From assembly GCF_037095735.1 (NCBI RefSeq), contig NZ_JBAWKD010000007.1, forward strand, positions 105,198 through 169,197: a stretch of 64,000 nucleotides of DNA, read 5' to 3'. Origin of the DNA: Frigidibacter sp037095735. Its GTDB lineage: Bacteria; Pseudomonadota; Alphaproteobacteria; Rhodobacterales; Rhodobacteraceae. Below, piece after piece: positions 60,940 to 64,000 of this stretch (positions are counted from its first letter, which is position 1; each line of letters starts with the position of its first letter). Both the position numbers and the translations under genes were made by a program. Below the pieces are notes generated by a model. That model was not told the DNA's origin. It saw nothing but the letters and a program-made list of their open reading frames with translations, and searched no databases.

Positions 60940-61320
60940 CCGATCTGCGTGCCGGCCAACAAGATCAGGGCCGTGGATTGGGCCGACCTGCGCCGTGCCG
61001 CGGCCAAGCGGGGCGGTCTCAACATCCTCATCAACAGCGCCGGGGCCGTGCTTTCAGGCCCTCGGCACCGCCTGCGATGCCGAGATCGAGCGCGCTTTGA
61101 TCGCCAGCCTGTCCTTACCGATCGCGCTTGCTCGCGACCTCTTGACGAGGCGCGCCGCGGCGAAGGGCGTGTGGTCACCTCGACGTGATCGGGTTACCTC
61201 ATTAAGCGAGCTGCTCTGCCTACAAGATCGGCCCGTCCGAGGTTTCGGGCGCGCGGAAGCCGCACCGGCGCATCCGAGGGGGCGTGCGCTGATCGAGCCG
61301 TTGGGCATGGTCCGCGCTGC
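60940..61320 (+). pseudogene. Short-chain dehydrogenase/reductase (DltE-like) remnant
   Basis: Pieces in different plus-strand frames read KRGGLNILINSAGAVLSG (SDR LDVLINNAG motif), ACDAEIERALIASLSLPIALARDLLTRRAAAKG (the helix after it), GRVVTST, and SAYKIGPSEVSGARK (AYxxxK-like region). They follow the SDR order, but frameshifts and stops interrupt them and the N-terminal nucleotide motif is not found. Confidence 0.65.
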
Positions 61321-61404
61321 GACCGGCCCGCTCCGACCCCGACTGACCGGATCCGGAAATGTCCTAAAACCTCTCACGCCGACGCGACCTTGCGCGGTGC
61401 CTGT

Positions 61405-62216
61405 CCGACGTGACCCTTATCCCCACGATCTGCGCCGCCCTCGCCCACAACGGCTGGACGCTGCTGCGCAACTTTGTGCCCGACATGGGCGCGTTCGCGG
61501 CGCCCGTCGGGCGACTGTGTTCGCGCGGCACCTTCGACCCGGCGCGCACTCATGCGACCGACCGCGGCAGATGGTCGACGCGGGTCGCGGTCCGAACTGG
61601 CTGCATGTCGAGTACGGCAATACTCCGTGGCTACCCGACATCGTTGCCGTCTTCGCTGAGCGCGCTGTCTTCGAGGGCTCGCAGGCCACGCTTCGCGACG
61701 GGGCGACGCAGATCGACAGCCTCGGTGCCCCGACCTGCGCCCGCCGGCGCCAGGCGATGCCCGTCGAGCGGCGGTTGTCGGAGTTGCTGCGGAAGCGCAA
61801 TCTCGCCAACGGGCCCTTGGAGATCTCGCGTCCCGACGAGGTGCGGATGGGAAATATTCTGCAAGTCCAGCAGGCGGTGCCAGGCCCGTCGTTCGACTTG
61901 CATGGCGACGGCTCGCTCGCCTATCGGCTGACCTTGGCCCCCGGTGTGTATCTTGGCCGCCGGTGGCACGAGGCTCGGCTTCGCGAACGCGGTCCGAGGC
62001 CCGTCGCGCAATCGCGAGCCGCACCCGATACGCTCTCGCCGATGGCTCGCCCGTGACCAAGGCGGAAACTAAAGACATGCGCACCGTCGCCGAGGCGCGG
62101 ATCCAGAAGTCACCTGACGGGACGGCGATATCGCCGATCTCGACAGCATCCGCGTCACGTATGGCCGCCGTGCCGTCGCCGACTGCACGCTGTTCATTGG
62201 CGCGTGCCTGCTCTGA
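61405..62216 (+). pseudogene. TauD/TfdA-family Fe(II)/2-oxoglutarate dioxygenase remnant
   Basis: Pieces in order: ALAHNGWTLLRNFVPDMGAFAAPVGRLCSRGTFDPAR, then in another frame LHVEYGNTPWLPDIVAVFAERAVFEGSQATLRDGA (in parts), AVPGPSFDLHGDGSLAYRLTLAP, then RYALADGSPVTKAE, and finally DGDIADLDSIRVTYGRRAVADCTLFIGACLL. These are family landmarks (H-x-E/D site region, W-x-DGD...D..R..HGR). At least three frameshifts disrupt the gene, and the His ligand of the HGR motif is Tyr here. Confidence 0.72.
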
Positions 62217-62229
62217 GCCGGATTCCGGG

Positions 62230-62545
62230 AGTGCCGATCGTGACCCTTCTGGCCTCTTTGGTCGCCCAGCATCGAGCCCGGCTATGCGGTTGCTGCTCTG
62301 GTCACGAGCGGTGGCGATGATCACGAGCGTGCGTATGCCGCGCGCGGCGCCCGCAGAAGCGCAAGGTCCGAGCCGTTCGGAAGGTTCAGGTCCAGAACCA
62401 CGGCGTCGTGATCAACGCCCGCCGGTGCCGCCACGACCGTGGCGCAGCCAGAGGTAGGATCGACGGCATGGCCCTCGGCCCTGAGGCCGCGCGCAACCGC
62501 CTCGGCCAGCGCGGGCAGGTTGTTGGCGGAACCCTCAAATCTTGG
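62230..62545 (-). pseudogene. OmpR-type response regulator receiver-domain remnant
   Basis: On the minus strand, LPALAEAVARGLRAEGHAVDPTSG and DHDAVVLDLNLPNGSDLALLR show the receiver phosphoacceptor region (D-L-x-L-P-x-G). A shifted frame continues with IIATARDQSSNRIAGLDAG, the conserved T/S-A-R block. No DNA-binding domain follows. A frameshift near 62330 and truncation make it a remnant. Confidence 0.75.
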
Positions 62546-62732
62546 CTCCGTTGCGGGGCCTTCATCGCGCAGGTGGTCCCGACGGTGCAACTGGGCAAGC
62601 TTCGGCTGGCATCTGCCCATAGACGATGGCGGCAGGCCACATTCCGCCCCGTCCGCGCTGCTTGCGCTCACCTGTCTATTCGGCGCGGGCCCTTAATGAG
62701 ATCGAAGTCTCCCTGCGAACAGACCTTCAGCA

Positions 62733-63375
62733 AGGTAGCGCAGATCACCCTTGCTTTTCGGTTCATGAAGATCCTCGCCACCACGCTGGCCGAAACCGCC
62801 GGCGGCTTCCCGTGGATGATGCTGAGCCTTGGATAGTAAGCCGGCTTTGCTACCACCGGCTTGGCGCCGATCGCGGCGCTGGTCGAGCAGAGCCCCTCGC
62901 GTGGCTACAGCCCCGCGCAGTTCTGGTGCGTGATCATTGCCACCACCACAGCCGAGACCGAAATTTCGGACATGAGGAACCGCTTGTTCGGGTTGGGCTA
63001 CCTCGTCGGCTTGGCCGTTCTCGTCGTCGGTGACTGGTCACGCCGGCGATCTGACACCTGCGCAACTGTTCCTTGGCGGTACCCTGATCGGCCGGCTCGA
63101 TACCAAAACCTTCCCTTGGATCGCGGTCTTCTTCTCGAACCGCCTCGGGATTGCCTTCGGCACCCGGCTGACGATCAATGCCGGGCTCGGCTATCCGCAG
63201 AGCGCGGCTGTCACTGCGGCGGTGATGGGCCCCGTGGTGCTCGCTGATCAGCCATGTTGGCCTTCTGTTTTGGGCGGTTTTAATCTTAAGCCGACGCCTT
63301 GGTGCGACCTTCGGCAACCTCTGACGAAGCCGCTCGATTATGGCGGCCTTGACCTGCCGCGCGGTAGACCACCGA
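62733..63375 (+). pseudogene. COG4705-type membrane protein remnant
   Basis: In shifting plus frames the order is KVAQITLAFRFMKILATTLAETAGGFPWMMLSLG, a double stop, TTTAETEISDMRNRLFGLGYLVG, then TLIGRLDTKTFPWIAVFFSNRLGIAFGTRLTINAGLGYPQSAAV (blocks), LLFWAVLILSRRLGATFGNL and LTKPLDYGGLDLPRG. The family is a membrane-anchored protein of unknown role with ATTxGET and TFGDLLTKP repeats. Stops and frameshifts show it is broken. Confidence 0.75.
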
Positions 63376-64000
63376 TGGTGCCGCTGGCGCTGCGGGGGCT
63401 CGCGCTGGGCTTGTCCAGCTGCGGCCCCAAGCCCAGTGTTTTTTTCGCGGGGGAGCCTGCCTGAAGCAACATTGGCTGGGCGGGCGAGATCCACTCCGGC
63501 CGACCTCGCGATCCGCACGCAGATCATGATCAAACTTGCCGCTGCGCGCCTTTGCACATCGCCCTTCAAGAGGATGTCGCGACGCTCGTGCTGTTCAGTC
63601 ACCTCTAGAGCGGTCGCATCGGCGATGCACTGGCGCGCGGGCACAACTTGCTCTTTCTGGCATGCTTGTGGTGCCGGTCCTTGGCGCGCTGATCTGGTAC
63701 GGCCGGATCTACGCTACGGCGACCCGCTTGCCCTGCCTGCGCACGGCGTGACGATGTTCGGCTGAGGGGTACGCCCTGATGGCGCTTTGACACCGGTTCG
63801 TCGTCAGGGACGTTCTGCTCCAGCGAATGCTGTGAGCCCGGATCGCGCCTTGGCTGCCATCTGGCTCGGAGTTCGCCCTGTCGCACGAGCAGTCCTGCGG
63901 CTCTTCCGTCCGTGTCAGCGGCGTTCCGCAGGGGCAGGTGGTTGTGTTTCATTTTTTTCGCGAATCCCACTTGCGGGGGTCTTCGAGTTTCCCTAGATAC
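63376..64000. other. Last 0.6 kb: no recognisable gene
   Basis: One frame near 63660 shows a hydrophobic segment (GMLVVPVLGALIWYGRIYATATRL) that could belong to a decayed membrane protein, but I cannot assign it. No other feature was found before the window ends. Confidence 0.4.

Noticed and set aside
1..64000. CRISPR arrays, tRNA or rRNA genes
   Set aside because: No regularly spaced direct repeats and no tRNA-like or rRNA-like sequence were noticed on reading; a dedicated tRNA scan could still find one.

Overview
The window is a scaffold from a high-GC alphaproteobacterium. The gene content suggests Rhodobacterales/Paracoccaceae: a TRAP-linked malonate locus, many TRAP and ABC importers with solute-binding proteins, BKACE and Hyu enzymes, and GC-rich intergenic repeats built on ATATCCCGGGGG. 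The genus cannot be fixed from this sequence. No rRNA, tRNA or CRISPR array was seen. There are two assembly breaks: 165 N at 54406-54570, and a single N at 57211 flanked by 129-nt identical ends.

Layout. (1) 1-3856: end of a malonate-utilisation operon (TRAP large permease, malonyl-CoA decarboxylase, malonyl-CoA synthetase). (2) 4.1-14.6 kb: a cell-surface glycan cluster with an MsbA-like ABC exporter, two DUF616 proteins (one fused to a second domain), a GT2, a two-domain GT2-GT4 protein, a left-handed beta-helix acyltransferase and a methyltransferase with a coiled-coil tail. (3) 14.9-18.4 kb: flavoprotein monooxygenase, RidA-like protein, DUF1028 protein and LysR regulator. (4) 18.4-41.3 kb: a large catabolic locus. 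An 11-gene minus-strand operon runs from a group-D flavin monooxygenase (HpaB type) through a NicX-type ring-cleavage dioxygenase, a PotABCD-like importer with an unusual permease-ATPase fusion and two binding proteins, a cysteine hydrolase, a RibF-like protein, two amidases and an AbrB-family membrane protein. In the middle lie two FCD/GntR regulators and an HpaC-type flavin reductase. A 7-gene plus-strand operon follows with a BMP-family nucleoside-type importer and a second HpaB paralogue. Both operon heads carry the same TCAACCAA/TTGGTTGA operator boxes. (5) 41.3-43.2 kb: decayed fragments of a DppC permease, a DppF ATPase and an MFS transporter. (6) 43.4-55.9 kb: a TRAP operon with an IclR regulator, HyuA/HyuB, cupin, HpcH/HpaI aldolase and BKACE, facing an acyl-CoA ligase and thiolase that are divergent from a PAS-LuxR regulator. 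(7) 56.5-64 kb: remnants of IS30- and IS5-family transposases, one intact sorbosone-dehydrogenase-type lipoprotein, then about 4 kb of broken genes (SDR, TauD/TfdA dioxygenase, response regulator, COG4705 membrane protein).

How it may work together. The part most worth following is region 4. It combines a two-component FADH2 monooxygenase, a dihydroxypyridine-dioxygenase homologue with its three iron ligands in place, an isochorismatase-fold amide hydrolase, amidases and a RidA homologue, next to two importers. These are the kinds of parts found in the Nic (nicotinate) and Rut (uracil) pathways, in an arrangement I do not recognise, so I infer an undescribed route for an N-heterocyclic substrate. 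In region 6 the HyuAB, BKACE, CoA ligase and thiolase combination is compatible with carboxylation of a ketone to a beta-keto acid followed by thiolytic cleavage, or with opening of a lactam or imide. Both substrate ideas are inferences.
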